Of a DNA stretch of 64,000 bases, positions 51,527-60,117 are shown piece after piece. The DNA lies in contig NZ_AP014548.1 in assembly GCF_000831385.1 (NCBI RefSeq), positions 2,285,779 through 2,349,778 on the forward strand, given 5' to 3'. Source of the stretch: Nonlabens marinus S1-08 (GTDB lineage: Bacteria; Bacteroidota; Bacteroidia; Flavobacteriales; Flavobacteriaceae). Under the pieces are notes generated by a model, which saw nothing but the letters and a program-made list of their open reading frames with translations, had not been told where the DNA came from and made no database searches. Positions within the stretch are counted from its first letter, which is position 1. Every line of letters begins with the position of its first letter. Made by a program: the position numbers and the translations under genes.

Positions 51527-52456
51527 TTGAAATTTTCCACCACATATAGATTATCTGAAATCGCTGAAATACTCAACTGTGAGTATGTAGGCGATGCTAA
51601 TTTTCCTGTGACTGGAATGAATGAAATCCATGTGGTGACACCTGGAGACATCGTTTTTGTTGACCATCCTAAGTATTACCACAAGGCACTGGAAAGTGCA
51701 GCGACCATTGTTTTAATCAATAAAAAGGTTGATTGTCCAGAGGGCAAAGCCTTATTACTGTCAGACGACCCATTTCGAGATTTTAATAAATTAACACAGC
51801 ATTACAATCCTTTTTCCGCTTTCGCGAAAGCGGAACAACCCACCTATAAATTAGGAAAAAACTGTATTATCCAGCCTAACGTATTCATTGCAAATGACGT
51901 CGTCATAGGAGACAACTGTGTGATTCATAGTAATGTTTCCATTAACAATGGTTGTGTCATAGGTAATAATGTAACCATACATTCAGGAACCGTTTTAGGA
52001 ACTGATGCGTTTTACTATAAACGCCGTGCAGATGGTTATGATAAATTGCTTAGCAATGGACGAGTGGTTATAGAAGACAATGTAGAAATAGGTGCCCTGT
52101 GTACCATTGATCGTGGTGTGAGCGGCGATACCACCATAGGTTACGGCTCTAAACTGGATAATCAGGTGCACATAGGACATGATACGGTTTTAGGAAAACA
52201 CGTTTTGATTGCTAGCCAGACGGGAATTTCTGGATGTGTGGTGATTGAAGATGAGGCAAAAATATGGGGACAGGTAGGAATACGTAGTGATGTGACTATA
52301 GGCAAAGGAGCAGAAGTATATGCTCAAAGTGGTATTTCTAAAAATGTACCAGCTGGAACCAGTGTATTCGGATCTCCAGCGTCAGATTCAAAAGAAAAGT
52401 TTAAAGAGTTGGCTGCTGTCCGTATGCTGCCTAACTTTATGAAAAATAATAAATAA
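51527..52456 (+). CDS. LpxD-like acyltransferase paralogue
   Basis: 309 residues from TTG 51527 (KFSTTYRLSEIAEILNCEY); the next ATG is 29 codons in and would cut the domain. The N-terminal domain (about 1-100) resembles that of LpxD (DIVFVDHPKYYHKALE). From about 110 a beta-helix has hexapeptides such as NVFIANDVVIGDNCVIHSNV. IDRGVSGDTTIG and DNQVHIGHDTVLGKHVLIAS (about 210-230) carry a His like that of LpxD. Whether it acts in lipid A synthesis or acylates another sugar nucleotide is open. A 22-bp palindrome copy is read as FSAFAKAEQ (about 97-105) at the domain linker. Confidence 0.82.
   Translation: MKFSTTYRLSEIAEILNCEYVGDANFPVTGMNEIHVVTPGDIVFVDHPKYYHKALESAATIVLINKKVDCPEGKALLLSDDPFRDFNKLTQHYNPFSAFAKAEQPTYKLGKNCIIQPNVFIANDVVIGDNCVIHSNVSINNGCVIGNNVTIHSGTVLGTDAFYYKRRADGYDKLLSNGRVVIEDNVEIGALCTIDRGVSGDTTIGYGSKLDNQVHIGHDTVLGKHVLIASQTGISGCVVIEDEAKIWGQVGIRSDVTIGKGAEVYAQSGISKNVPAGTSVFGSPASDSKEKFKELAAVRMLPNFMKNNK
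51814..51835. repeat. Dispersed palindrome inside the second lpxD-like gene (22 bp)
   Basis: Perfect 22-bp palindrome TTCCGCTTTCG plus complement, the longest genic copy, placed between the two domains of the protein. Confidence 0.95.
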
Positions 52457-52457
52457 C

Positions 52458-52829
52458 ATGTCATTAACGGCAAAAAAGAAGGTTCAAGCATTTTTTGAAT
52501 CAGATGCATTTAAAAATAAAGAGGTCTATGAAGAATTCCTTCATAAAGACCTTAAGATTTACTGGCATTCAAGTACAGGTTATAATGTTTACGATTTCAA
52601 TAGTTATTGGGAACTGATAGAATCAGCGTCTTTATCTTATGAAAGTTTAAGGTACGATGTTAGTCATATCTTAAGTGAAAAAGACGAGGTAGCCGTTAGA
52701 TATACCTTATATTCCAGAACCATCGAAAACCCAAATGAAGAAGTGCCTATAGGGTATTTTATCAGTATTTGGAAAATGGAGAATGGGAAGTTGGCAGAAT
52801 GCCATCAAACTAGCCATCCAGCAATTTAA
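52458..52829 (+). CDS. NTF2/SnoaL-fold protein
   Basis: A 123-residue soluble protein. KKKVQAFFESDAFKNKEVYE and EFLHKDLKIYWHSSTGYNVY give the helix-then-strand opening of SnoaL-like folds. The closing strands are VAVRYTLYSRTIENP and VPIGYFISIWKMENGKLAEC (about 78-118), ending HQTSHPAI, with His residues lining the pocket end. The ligand or activity is unknown. It lies 1 bp after the second lpxD-like gene and 31 bp before sucD. Confidence 0.75.
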   Translation: MSLTAKKKVQAFFESDAFKNKEVYEEFLHKDLKIYWHSSTGYNVYDFNSYWELIESASLSYESLRYDVSHILSEKDEVAVRYTLYSRTIENPNEEVPIGYFISIWKMENGKLAECHQTSHPAI

Positions 52830-52860
52830 TTTTAATAAAACTCAACTAAAAAATAAATAA

Positions 52861-53733
52861 ATGAGCGTTTTAGTCAATAAAGATTCTAAAATAATAGTGC
52901 AAGGTTTCACAGGTAGTGAAGGAACATTCCACGCAGGTCAAATGATCGAGTACGGAACAAATGTAGTAGGCGGTGTGACTCCAGGAAAAGGAGGACAAAC
53001 GCATTTAGACAAGCCCGTTTTTAATACCGTTCAAGAAGCGGTAGAGAAAGCAGGAGCTGATGTTACTATCATATTTGTACCGCCAGCATTTGCTGCAGAT
53101 GCGATAATGGAAGCGGCAGACGCAGGAATCAAAGTGATTATTGCGATTACAGAAGGTATCCCAGTAGCTGACATGGTGAAGGCTGCTGATTATATCAAAG
53201 ACAAAGACTGTCGATTAGTTGGTCCTAACTGTCCTGGTGTCATTACTCCTGAAGAAGCAAAAGTAGGTATCATGCCAGGTTTTGTATTCAAGAAAGGAAA
53301 AGTTGGAATTGTTTCAAAATCAGGAACATTGACTTATGAAGCATCTGACCAGGTGGTGAAGCAAGGCTACGGAATTTCTACAGCTATCGGTATAGGCGGT
53401 GATCCAATCATAGGAACAACAACTAAGGAGGCAGTAGAATTATTTATGAATGACCCAGAAACAGAAGCTATCGTTATGATAGGTGAGATAGGTGGTCAGT
53501 TAGAAGCAGATGCGGCACAATGGATTAAAGAAACTGGAAACAAAAAACCAGTTATTGGATTTATTGCAGGAGAAACTGCTCCAGCAGGAAGAACCATGGG
53601 TCATGCAGGTGCAATCGTAGGTGGCTCAGAAGACACTGCTCAAGCAAAGAAAAAAATAATGAAAGAATGTGGAATTCACGTTGTGGATTCTCCAGCCGAA
53701 ATTGGTAAAAAAGTCGCTGAAGTTCTAGGTTAG
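52861..53733 (+). CDS. sucD: Succinyl-CoA synthetase, alpha subunit
   Basis: 290 residues. The CoA-binding Rossmann part opens [20 protein letters not shown], with [13 protein letters not shown] (about 37-49). [18 protein letters not shown] (about 121-138) follows. The phospho-His is in [18 protein letters not shown] (about 241-258). It forms the alpha-beta complex with SucC (gene at 37344). An A-rich leader (CAACTAAAAAATAAATAA) precedes the ATG, the pattern of well-translated Bacteroidota genes. No gene boundary terminator precedes it, so it may be read from upstream and also from its own promoter. Confidence 0.97.
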   Translation: MSVLVNKDSKIIVQGFTGSEGTFHAGQMIEYGTNVVGGVTPGKGGQTHLDKPVFNTVQEAVEKAGADVTIIFVPPAFAADAIMEAADAGIKVIIAITEGIPVADMVKAADYIKDKDCRLVGPNCPGVITPEEAKVGIMPGFVFKKGKVGIVSKSGTLTYEASDQVVKQGYGISTAIGIGGDPIIGTTTKEAVELFMNDPETEAIVMIGEIGGQLEADAAQWIKETGNKKPVIGFIAGETAPAGRTMGHAGAIVGGSEDTAQAKKKIMKECGIHVVDSPAEIGKKVAEVLG

Positions 53734-53778
53734 AACTTTTTAAAGGCTTGGCTACCTTTATACTTAAATATCCCCCTT

Positions 53779-54312
53779 ATGGCAGATTACACAATCAACC
53801 AAGAAGCGGCAGTCAAAATGAAACTGCACTACCAACAGGAGTATTCACAAACGGTGAAAAAACTGGCAGAGATCAAATCCATACTGGATCAACTGAAAGA
53901 TGTTGATACTGGTGTGATAGAAGATTATACGCCAGAACAGACTGTGACAGTCTCCCCTCAAAATGATCGAGGAAGAGATACCGCAGCACCTAAACGTAAA
54001 TACAAGAAAAAGCCTGGACGTAAATCCATATGGGGAAAGTTTATTCTTTCGAGACTTAAATCGACTAGAGTTCCATTATCCTATGATGATATGGCAAATC
54101 ACGCCATTGCCATCAAGAATTTGGAACCTACAGATTTTGAAAAAATTCGTAAGAAAATCATTGCAGCTGCTTTTGTCTTGCGATCTAAGCAGGATAAGAT
54201 TGATAATTACGCAATCAAAGGCTCACGTACAAAGTATATGGGTTTGAAAGAATGGTTTGAGCGTGAAGGGCTATTAAAAGATGAATTCCGTAATAAAATT
54301 ATAACCAAATGA
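53779..54312 (+). CDS. Uncharacterised basic protein
   Basis: 177 residues. A coiled-coil N-terminus (EAAVKMKLHYQQEYSQTVKK, about 9-28) is followed by an unstructured linker. A basic patch KRKYKKKPGRKSIWGKFILS (about 73-92) leads into what looks like a three-helix domain (VPLSYDDMANHAIAIKNL and a long segment ending KDEFRNKIITK). The basic segment plus a small helical domain would suit nucleic-acid binding, but I recognise no family. It lies 45 bp after sucD and overlaps fabG by 4 bp (ATGA), hence translational coupling with fabG. Confidence 0.65.
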   Translation: MADYTINQEAAVKMKLHYQQEYSQTVKKLAEIKSILDQLKDVDTGVIEDYTPEQTVTVSPQNDRGRDTAAPKRKYKKKPGRKSIWGKFILSRLKSTRVPLSYDDMANHAIAIKNLEPTDFEKIRKKIIAAAFVLRSKQDKIDNYAIKGSRTKYMGLKEWFEREGLLKDEFRNKIITK

Positions 54313-55055
54313 AACTTTTGGAAGGAAAAAATGTGATCATCACTGGTGCCAGTAGAGGTATAGGTAGTGGAATCGCTAGAATGTTTGCACAACACGGCGC
54401 TAATGTCGCTTTTACTTACAGCAGCTCTGAAGCTCCTGCTCTAGAACTGGAAAAGGAATTGACTGACCTAGGCGTTAAGTCGAAAGCTTACAAGAGTAAC
54501 GCAGCAGACTTTAAGGAAGCACACGAACTCATTGATCAAATCACCAAAGATTTTGATTCCATTGACGTATTAATTAATAATGCTGGAATCACTAAAGACA
54601 ATCTTCTAATGCGCATCAGCGAGGAGGATTTTGATAAGGTCATTGAAGTGAATCTTAAATCAGTTTTCAACATGACTAAAGCTGTACAGCGTACCATGTT
54701 GAAACAACGTTCTGGAAGCATCATTAATATGAGCAGTGTGGTAGGTGTTAAAGGTAATGCAGGTCAAACCAACTATGCAGCGAGTAAAGCTGGTATTATC
54801 GGCTTTACAAAGTCAGTCGCTTTGGAATTAGGCTCTAGAAATATACGCTGTAACGCCATTGCTCCAGGATTTATTGAGACTGAAATGACCGGCAAGCTTA
54901 ATGAAGAAACTGTTCAAAGTTGGAGAGAAGCTATTCCTCTAAAGAGAGGTGGAACTCCTGAAGATGTAGCAAATGCTTGTGTGTTTTTAGCAAGTGATTT
55001 AAGTGCCTATGTGACGGGTCAGACTCTGCATGTAGATGGAGGAATGCTTACCTAA
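54309..55055 (+). CDS. fabG: 3-oxoacyl-ACP reductase
   Basis: Reduces 3-ketoacyl-ACP with NADPH in each fatty acid elongation round. 248 residues. Cofactor loop TGASRGIGSGIARMFAQ (about 12-28), NNAG (about 88-91), catalytic Ser in INMSSVVGVKGNAGQTNY, Tyr/Lys in YAASKAGIIGF (about 154-164), and C-terminal VTGQTLHVDGGML. The start overlaps the previous stop. It is 4 kb from the fabZ domain in the same strand cluster. Other SDRs share the motifs, but the match to FabG (GNAGQTNYAASK, IAPGFIETEMT) is strong. Confidence 0.94.
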   Translation: MKLLEGKNVIITGASRGIGSGIARMFAQHGANVAFTYSSSEAPALELEKELTDLGVKSKAYKSNAADFKEAHELIDQITKDFDSIDVLINNAGITKDNLLMRISEEDFDKVIEVNLKSVFNMTKAVQRTMLKQRSGSIINMSSVVGVKGNAGQTNYAASKAGIIGFTKSVALELGSRNIRCNAIAPGFIETEMTGKLNEETVQSWREAIPLKRGGTPEDVANACVFLASDLSAYVTGQTLHVDGGMLT

Positions 55056-55064
55056 ATAGAGTTT

Positions 55065-57083
55065 ATGATCTGGATCTGGTTGACGCTCGCAGCTTGCGCA
55101 GCTATCATTATTGCTTTGATCCAGTACAATTATTTGTTCTCTAGAGCAAGAGACAAAAGAAAACCGTGGTTTGCCGTTTTACGGGCGATCACGGTTTTTT
55201 CTATTTTGGTTTTATTCATTTCTCCTAAGTTTGAAAGTACCAGCTACCAAACCTTAAAGCCTCAGCTTGTGGTAATGGTGGATAATAGCATCTCCATAGA
55301 ACAGCTAGGAATGAGTGATGCCTTAAACACTGATGTATTGAACATTAAGAATGACAGCGAGCTCAATAAGAAATTTGAAGTACTTTTCTATAATTTTGAT
55401 GCGTCTGTTACCCCAAGTGATAGCCTTTCTTTCAATGGAAAATCTACCGATATTTCTAAAGCTATTTCAGAACCACAAGAGCTCTACAGGGACAGAAATA
55501 AATCAATTGTACTACTTACTGACGGGAATCAGACGGTGGGTAAGAGCTATCAATATGAAAAGCTAGATCGCAAAACGCATTTGTATCCTATTGTTTATGG
55601 TGATACCACAAACTATCCAGATTTAAAAATCAACCAACTTAATGTCAATCGTTTCAGCTATTTGAAGAATGAGTATCCAGTAGAGGTTTTTCTCAGTTAC
55701 TCAGGAACTGACGATGTAAGTACTACTTTCAAAATAGAAGAAGGCAATACGACCTTACATCAAGAATCGGTTCGGTTTAACTCAGCTCAAAAGTCGGCCG
55801 TTCTTAATTTCAATTTAACGAGTAATTCAGTAGGACTTCATAAGATGGTGGCACAAGTGGAGACCTTGCCTCAGGAAAAAAACACGAGTAATAATAAACG
55901 TGATTTTGCGGTCGAGGTAATCGATCAACAATCTAAAATTCTATTGCTCACCACAACAATTCATCCAGATATTGCTGCGATAAAGAATGCTATTGAAAGT
56001 AATCAGCAACGTAAGCTAACTATCAAGAACATCAACGATCCTGTCGATATCAATGAGTTCAATATGGTGATACTTTATGGGTATAATTCCGCTTTCGCGA
56101 AAGCGAACTCTACCATCAAAACTCTTAACAAGAACACCTGGATTGTTCTAGGAACTAAGCCGGATATTTCTTTTTTGAATCGAAATAACGAAGCTTTCCA
56201 GATTGAAAATTACCCTCAGTTTGATGATGTGCAACCTATTGTGAATGAGGCATACCCGAACTTTAATCTCGAGTCCTTCAATTTTGATGGGTACCCGCCA
56301 GTGCAATCACCCTTTGGCCAGATTACTGCGAGTACAACTTTACAACCTTTAATGTTTAAGCAAATAGGGAATGTGAAGACGCAACAGCCACTGTGGTTTA
56401 CTTACGACTTAGGGACCACAAGACATGCTGTTTTTGCAGGAAGCGGTTTATGGCGATGGCGCACTCAAAACTATCTTGACTCTAAGGATTTTAGGAATTT
56501 TGATGAGTTGATCAATTCTCAAATCCAATATTTATCCAGTAATAAAAAGCGGGATCGCTTGAGTATTGACTATAAGACCTTCTATTATGAGAATGACCGC
56601 ATCTTGATTTCAGCCCAATACTTAAATGACAATTATGAATTTAAAGATGATGGGATTCTTAATATTCAACTAACAAATGCAGATACTAAAGAGCATATCA
56701 TCAGGCCGTTAGTAATTTCAAATTATAATTATTTAGTTGATTTAAGCGGGTTGCCTGCTGGATCTTATGAGTTTTTAATAACCGCTTCAAATGAGAAACT
56801 AACACGTTCTGGCAACTTTAATATTTTAGAATTTGATATTGAAAACCAGTTTGTAAATGCAAATTACCAAGGATTACAAACTATCGCTACTGATAACAAT
56901 TTGTTCTTTCCACGACAAATACAAGAATTAAAAGAAGTATTGCTTAAGGATTCTTTAATGCAAGATGTGGAAAGGCAGGAAGTCTCTTACCAATCTTTGA
57001 TTGATTGGAAGTTATTGATGGGTATTATCCTTACCTTACTCGCGATAGAATGGTTCTTAAGAAAATACAACGGACTTATTTAA
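55065..57083 (+). CDS. Membrane protein with VWA-like region
   Basis: 672 residues. Two hydrophobic segments at the N-terminus (about 2-22 and 37-54) and one near the C-terminus (LLMGIILTLLAIEWFL, about 648-663). After the second segment LVVMVDNSISIEQLGM (about 68-83) gives a D-x-S-x-S metal-site motif, and SIVLLTDGNQTVGKSYQYEK (about 145-164) the second half of a von Willebrand A fold. The middle is extracytoplasmic. This layout matches BatA/BatB-like or glutamine-amidotransferase-like membrane proteins of Bacteroidota. A palindrome is read as NSAFAKANS (about 342-350). SPFH gene follows at 12 bp. Function unknown. Confidence 0.78.
   Translation: MIWIWLTLAACAAIIIALIQYNYLFSRARDKRKPWFAVLRAITVFSILVLFISPKFESTSYQTLKPQLVVMVDNSISIEQLGMSDALNTDVLNIKNDSELNKKFEVLFYNFDASVTPSDSLSFNGKSTDISKAISEPQELYRDRNKSIVLLTDGNQTVGKSYQYEKLDRKTHLYPIVYGDTTNYPDLKINQLNVNRFSYLKNEYPVEVFLSYSGTDDVSTTFKIEEGNTTLHQESVRFNSAQKSAVLNFNLTSNSVGLHKMVAQVETLPQEKNTSNNKRDFAVEVIDQQSKILLLTTTIHPDIAAIKNAIESNQQRKLTIKNINDPVDINEFNMVILYGYNSAFAKANSTIKTLNKNTWIVLGTKPDISFLNRNNEAFQIENYPQFDDVQPIVNEAYPNFNLESFNFDGYPPVQSPFGQITASTTLQPLMFKQIGNVKTQQPLWFTYDLGTTRHAVFAGSGLWRWRTQNYLDSKDFRNFDELINSQIQYLSSNKKRDRLSIDYKTFYYENDRILISAQYLNDNYEFKDDGILNIQLTNADTKEHIIRPLVISNYNYLVDLSGLPAGSYEFLITASNEKLTRSGNFNILEFDIENQFVNANYQGLQTIATDNNLFFPRQIQELKEVLLKDSLMQDVERQEVSYQSLIDWKLLMGIILTLLAIEWFLRKYNGLI
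56090..56105. repeat. Dispersed palindrome inside the VWA-like gene (16 bp)
   Basis: Perfect CGCTTTCGCGAAAGCG, read as S-A-F-A-K-A in frame. Confidence 0.95.
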
Positions 57084-57095
57084 CAAAAAACAATT

Positions 57096-57908
57096 ATGGA
57101 AAGATTATCTAGAGCTGCGATTTTTGCGATCGTAGGAGTTATTTTATTTATTATAGTCATTATTAAAAGTTCTGTGGTGGTAGAAGCAGGGCAAGCTGGA
57201 GTTCTGTTTAGACCGTTCAGTGATGGTATTGATACTGAAAACACCTATGGTGAGGGATTTCATATCATTGCTCCATGGAATGACATGATCATTTATCCTG
57301 TTAGACAGTTATCTATCAGTGATAAAATGAGAGTACTTTCAGTCAATGGTCTTGAAGTTTCAGTGGATGGAACCGTATGGTACCAACCAGAATATGACAA
57401 ACTGCCTTTTTTACATAAGGAGAAAGGGCGCAACTATGAAAGCGAAATCCTTGCACCAGCAATTAGTGCTGCAGCACGTAGTGTGGTAGGAAGATACACA
57501 CCAGAGCAACTGTATTCCAGTAAGCGTGATGTAATTCAAGCAGAGATATTAGACGAAGTGCGTAAAGAATTGAAAACTCAATATGTGCAGGTTAATCGCG
57601 TGCTTGTAGAAGACGTCACTTTACCGACTAAAATTAAAGAAGCAATTGAGCGTAAACTGCGTCAGGAACAAGAGTCATTAGAGTACGAATTCCGCCTTGC
57701 TAAAGCAACTAAAGAAGCAGAACGTCAAAAGATTGATGCAGAAGGTAAGGCTGTTGCTAATAAAATCTTAAGCGCATCGCTAACCGACAAGATCCTTACG
57801 GAAAAAGGTATTGAAGCTACCTTAAGACTAGCAGAATCTCCTAATTCTAAAGTAGTCGTGGTAGGATCAGGTGACAGTGGATTGCCCATCATCTTAGGCA
57901 ATCAATAG
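57096..57908 (+). CDS. Prohibitin/SPFH-domain membrane protein
   Basis: 270 residues. One N-terminal membrane segment (AAIFAIVGVILFIIVIIKSS, about 7-26) is followed by an SPFH/band-7 domain (about 27-190) with VVVEAGQAGVLFRPFSDG and ILAPAISAAARSVVGRYTPE. A coiled coil (QEQESLEYEFRLAKATKEAE, about 190-209) and the short C-terminus IVLGNQ-like tail close the protein. Its architecture is prohibitin-like; such proteins form ring assemblies in the membrane with proteases (FtsH) or in lipid microdomains. No FtsH is nearby. It is the last gene of the + strand cluster, followed by a bidirectional terminator. Confidence 0.9.
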   Translation: MERLSRAAIFAIVGVILFIIVIIKSSVVVEAGQAGVLFRPFSDGIDTENTYGEGFHIIAPWNDMIIYPVRQLSISDKMRVLSVNGLEVSVDGTVWYQPEYDKLPFLHKEKGRNYESEILAPAISAAARSVVGRYTPEQLYSSKRDVIQAEILDEVRKELKTQYVQVNRVLVEDVTLPTKIKEAIERKLRQEQESLEYEFRLAKATKEAERQKIDAEGKAVANKILSASLTDKILTEKGIEATLRLAESPNSKVVVVGSGDSGLPIILGNQ

Positions 57909-57923
57909 TCGATATGTCACTTA

Positions 57924-57958
57924 CTAAAAATCCGCGTGATGTGATCACGCGGATTTTT
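57924..57958. terminator. Bidirectional Rho-independent terminator
   Basis: ATCCGCGTGA / TCACGCGGAT stem, 5-nt loop, flanked by A and T runs. It serves the SPFH gene and the convergent HhH gene. Confidence 0.9.
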
Positions 57959-57989
57959 TTATAATTTGAAGTGCCATTAAAGCCAGCAC

Positions 57990-58559
57990 TTAGTTCTTTT
58001 CTTTCTTTTTTTCTATGAGTAAGGCAGCGGCTTGTCCTTTCCAATCGTCCCTATGAATTCTTCCAGGAAAGAAATCAATCAGTTGTGTAATTCCTAGCAT
58101 ATCTTGATCAGTCATGTTAGATAACTGGCTGTAATTATAAATACCGATTTCATTCAATTTTTCTTCAACGAAAGGTCCAATACCCACAATTTTCTGAAAA
58201 TCATCTTTGTTGTGTCGATCTCCACGGCCGAGAGTTGAAAAATCCAACTTCTCTTCAATAATGGTGGTTTTTGCATCGCTACTTAAAGATCCAGAACGCT
58301 CTCTGGTTTTCATGGCGCGTACAGGTCCTGGTCTAGATAGTTCATCAATATCTATTCGTTCTTGTGCCTTGCTTGCCTTCGGTTCGGATTTCTGATCCTC
58401 CGTTTGGGCATTAGGTGATAAAGGAACTTTGACCTGTTCTGTCTTTACCACGATAGTTTTCTGCGAGCGGCCTCCAAAAAAATAGCCTATTAAAAAAGCC
58501 CCAAGCAGCATCGCCGCAATAATCGCATAATAAGGCAGGTGTAAATTGAAATCTTCCAT
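57990..58559 (-). CDS. Membrane-anchored helix-hairpin-helix protein
   Basis: 189 residues. One N-terminal membrane segment (YYAIIAAMLLGAFLIGYFFGG, about 10-30), a charged linker, then a C-terminal domain KDDFQKIVGIGPFVEEKLNE (about 118-137). There IVGIGPFVEEKLNEIGIYNY is a helix-hairpin-helix of the type found in predicted 5' nuclease-like proteins, and FFPGRIHRDDWKGQAAAL (about 163-180) closes it. HhH suggests binding to DNA or to a protein; with the anchor it may tether DNA or act as a protein-interaction module. It starts 4 bp after the OmpA-like gene, so both are one operon. Confidence 0.78.
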   Translation of the reverse strand: MEDFNLHLPYYAIIAAMLLGAFLIGYFFGGRSQKTIVVKTEQVKVPLSPNAQTEDQKSEPKASKAQERIDIDELSRPGPVRAMKTRERSGSLSSDAKTTIIEEKLDFSTLGRGDRHNKDDFQKIVGIGPFVEEKLNEIGIYNYSQLSNMTDQDMLGITQLIDFFPGRIHRDDWKGQAAALLIEKKKEKN

Positions 58560-58563
58560 GATT

Positions 58564-59649
58564 TTATTTCACGATTAGGATAATAGAACGGTTCGCACCA
58601 GATGTTCCTGATTTTTTACCGCCTCGCGCTACAGACTGAATTTTATTAGCTGTAATTCCCGATTGTATCAATAACTTTCTCACAGTACTGGCATTATCAC
58701 GTGATATCGCAAAATTCTCCTCATTATCACCATCTGTAGTGGTATAACTATAAGCGTACACTTTGCTTCCTGGATTTTGATCCAATACTTTCTTGATTTC
58801 AGAGGTATAAGCGGTGAATTTTTGATCACCATAAAAGTAGCTGCCCTGAAAGCCAGTTGTGAACTTTTTACTGGCCAATACAGTATTAGAGCCACTGTTG
58901 GTTTCTTTATTTACCGGTGTCTTAACGCTAGGGCTTCCTGGAGTAGCAAAGCCTGCAGAGGCATTGGTAGCATTCCCTTTTATTTCCATATGAATGCCGC
59001 CGTCAACGTATCCCTTTTCTATATTAAGATTTTTAATGGCACCAGTAGTTATCATTCTATCTGCGACAATCCCAGTAGTACTCAACAAACGCTTTACATA
59101 TTCTGCTCTAAATTTTCCAATAGAGGCGGATTCTGAAGGATCAGCAAACCCTGTAATTTGTAAGGTAGTTCCTAAGTTTTCCTCTAGATATTTCTTAATT
59201 GAAAGACCATACTCTCTACATGCAAAAGGTATTTTCACTTTCTCTAACCCCTTATAGACCGTGGCGAACTCGTTACATTCGATTAATGAACGACCATTAG
59301 GTAATATAATGTTGAATTTAGTAGGAGCTGTATAATCAGAAGTTTGAACGACAGGTTCAGGATTAAAAACATCTGTACCTGTTTCTGAACCTACTATGGT
59401 AGAATCTGAAAGCATTGGTTCATTTTCAATCAATAAACTATCTTCTTTCTCATCGAGAACTGAGCCTTCGATATCTTCAAAGACTACATCATCCGTTTGA
59501 AAGGAATCCTTTAAAGAATTGTTAGTTTGATTTTCGTCGGTTGTAGCAAACAAGTCAGTGGATAAACTTGGTACTGCAAACTCAAGTATGGCAATGCATG
59601 CTACAGCATACATGAGAAAAACCAATAAACCACCAAAAAAACTTTTCAC
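58564..59649 (-). CDS. Membrane protein with two OmpA-like domains
   Basis: 361 residues. One N-terminal membrane segment (FFGGLLVFLMYAVACIAILEF, about 4-24), a long acidic low-complexity stretch, then two OmpA/MotB-like peptidoglycan-binding units. The first (about 115-225) contains LQITGFADPSESASIGKFRA. The second (about 280-361) contains VYAYSYTTTDGDNEENFAIS and RDNASTVRKLLIQSGI. The typical N-A-x-L-S-x-x-R-A pattern is weak in the second copy. Anchored in the inner membrane and binding wall, it would link the envelope layers. It pairs with the HhH gene downstream. Confidence 0.78.
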   Translation of the reverse strand: MKSFFGGLLVFLMYAVACIAILEFAVPSLSTDLFATTDENQTNNSLKDSFQTDDVVFEDIEGSVLDEKEDSLLIENEPMLSDSTIVGSETGTDVFNPEPVVQTSDYTAPTKFNIILPNGRSLIECNEFATVYKGLEKVKIPFACREYGLSIKKYLEENLGTTLQITGFADPSESASIGKFRAEYVKRLLSTTGIVADRMITTGAIKNLNIEKGYVDGGIHMEIKGNATNASAGFATPGSPSVKTPVNKETNSGSNTVLASKKFTTGFQGSYFYGDQKFTAYTSEIKKVLDQNPGSKVYAYSYTTTDGDNEENFAISRDNASTVRKLLIQSGITANKIQSVARGGKKSGTSGANRSIILIVK

Positions 59650-59715
59650 TCTATGTAATTTAGATAAATATACTAGTTGTTGTGTTTATCAAGGCAACAA
59701 CTTGAGTATTAGTTA

Positions 59716-60117
59716 TTAGTTGTCAAGGAATTTTGACTTCAATTCAGGTGTAGGAATCATACAGTTGTCTTTTTTTCCAAACCAATCGTATCTATTGCGA
59801 GCGATAAAATCGTAAACGGAATTGGTCAAAAACTTAGGTAAAACCACAAATGCATAAAGTAAAGGCCAGGCACCTGATAGGTTTTTGGCGATCCTTAAGG
59901 CAGCACTAGCTTTGATATGCACTTCATCATTCTCTAGTAAAACAATGCTGTCAATTTCCTGAGGATCAATTCCATGCTGATCTAATAATTTAACGCCTAC
60001 ATCGCTTTGTAACGCTGCAAATCTAAATTGATCTTTAGGATCATGATCAATAATGAAAGTGACTGCTTTATTGCAGAGGTTACATACACCATCAAAAAGG
60101 ATTGTTTTCTTTTCCAT
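59716..60117 (-). CDS. Thiol-disulfide oxidoreductase DCC family (DUF393)
   Basis: 133 residues. The eponymous DCC motif appears as DGVCNLCNKAVTFIIDHDPK (about 9-28), with Cys pair C-x-x-C, followed by FRFAALQSDVG. LLYAFVVLPKFLTNSVYDFI and RNRYDWFGKKDNCMIP (about 105-120) match the family's R-Y-x-W-F-G-K end. DCC proteins are small thioredoxin-like redox proteins of unknown substrate. It overlaps the MutS2 stop codon by one base (TAATG), so it is translated with mutS2. Confidence 0.9.
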   Translation of the reverse strand: MEKKTILFDGVCNLCNKAVTFIIDHDPKDQFRFAALQSDVGVKLLDQHGIDPQEIDSIVLLENDEVHIKASAALRIAKNLSGAWPLLYAFVVLPKFLTNSVYDFIARNRYDWFGKKDNCMIPTPELKSKFLDN

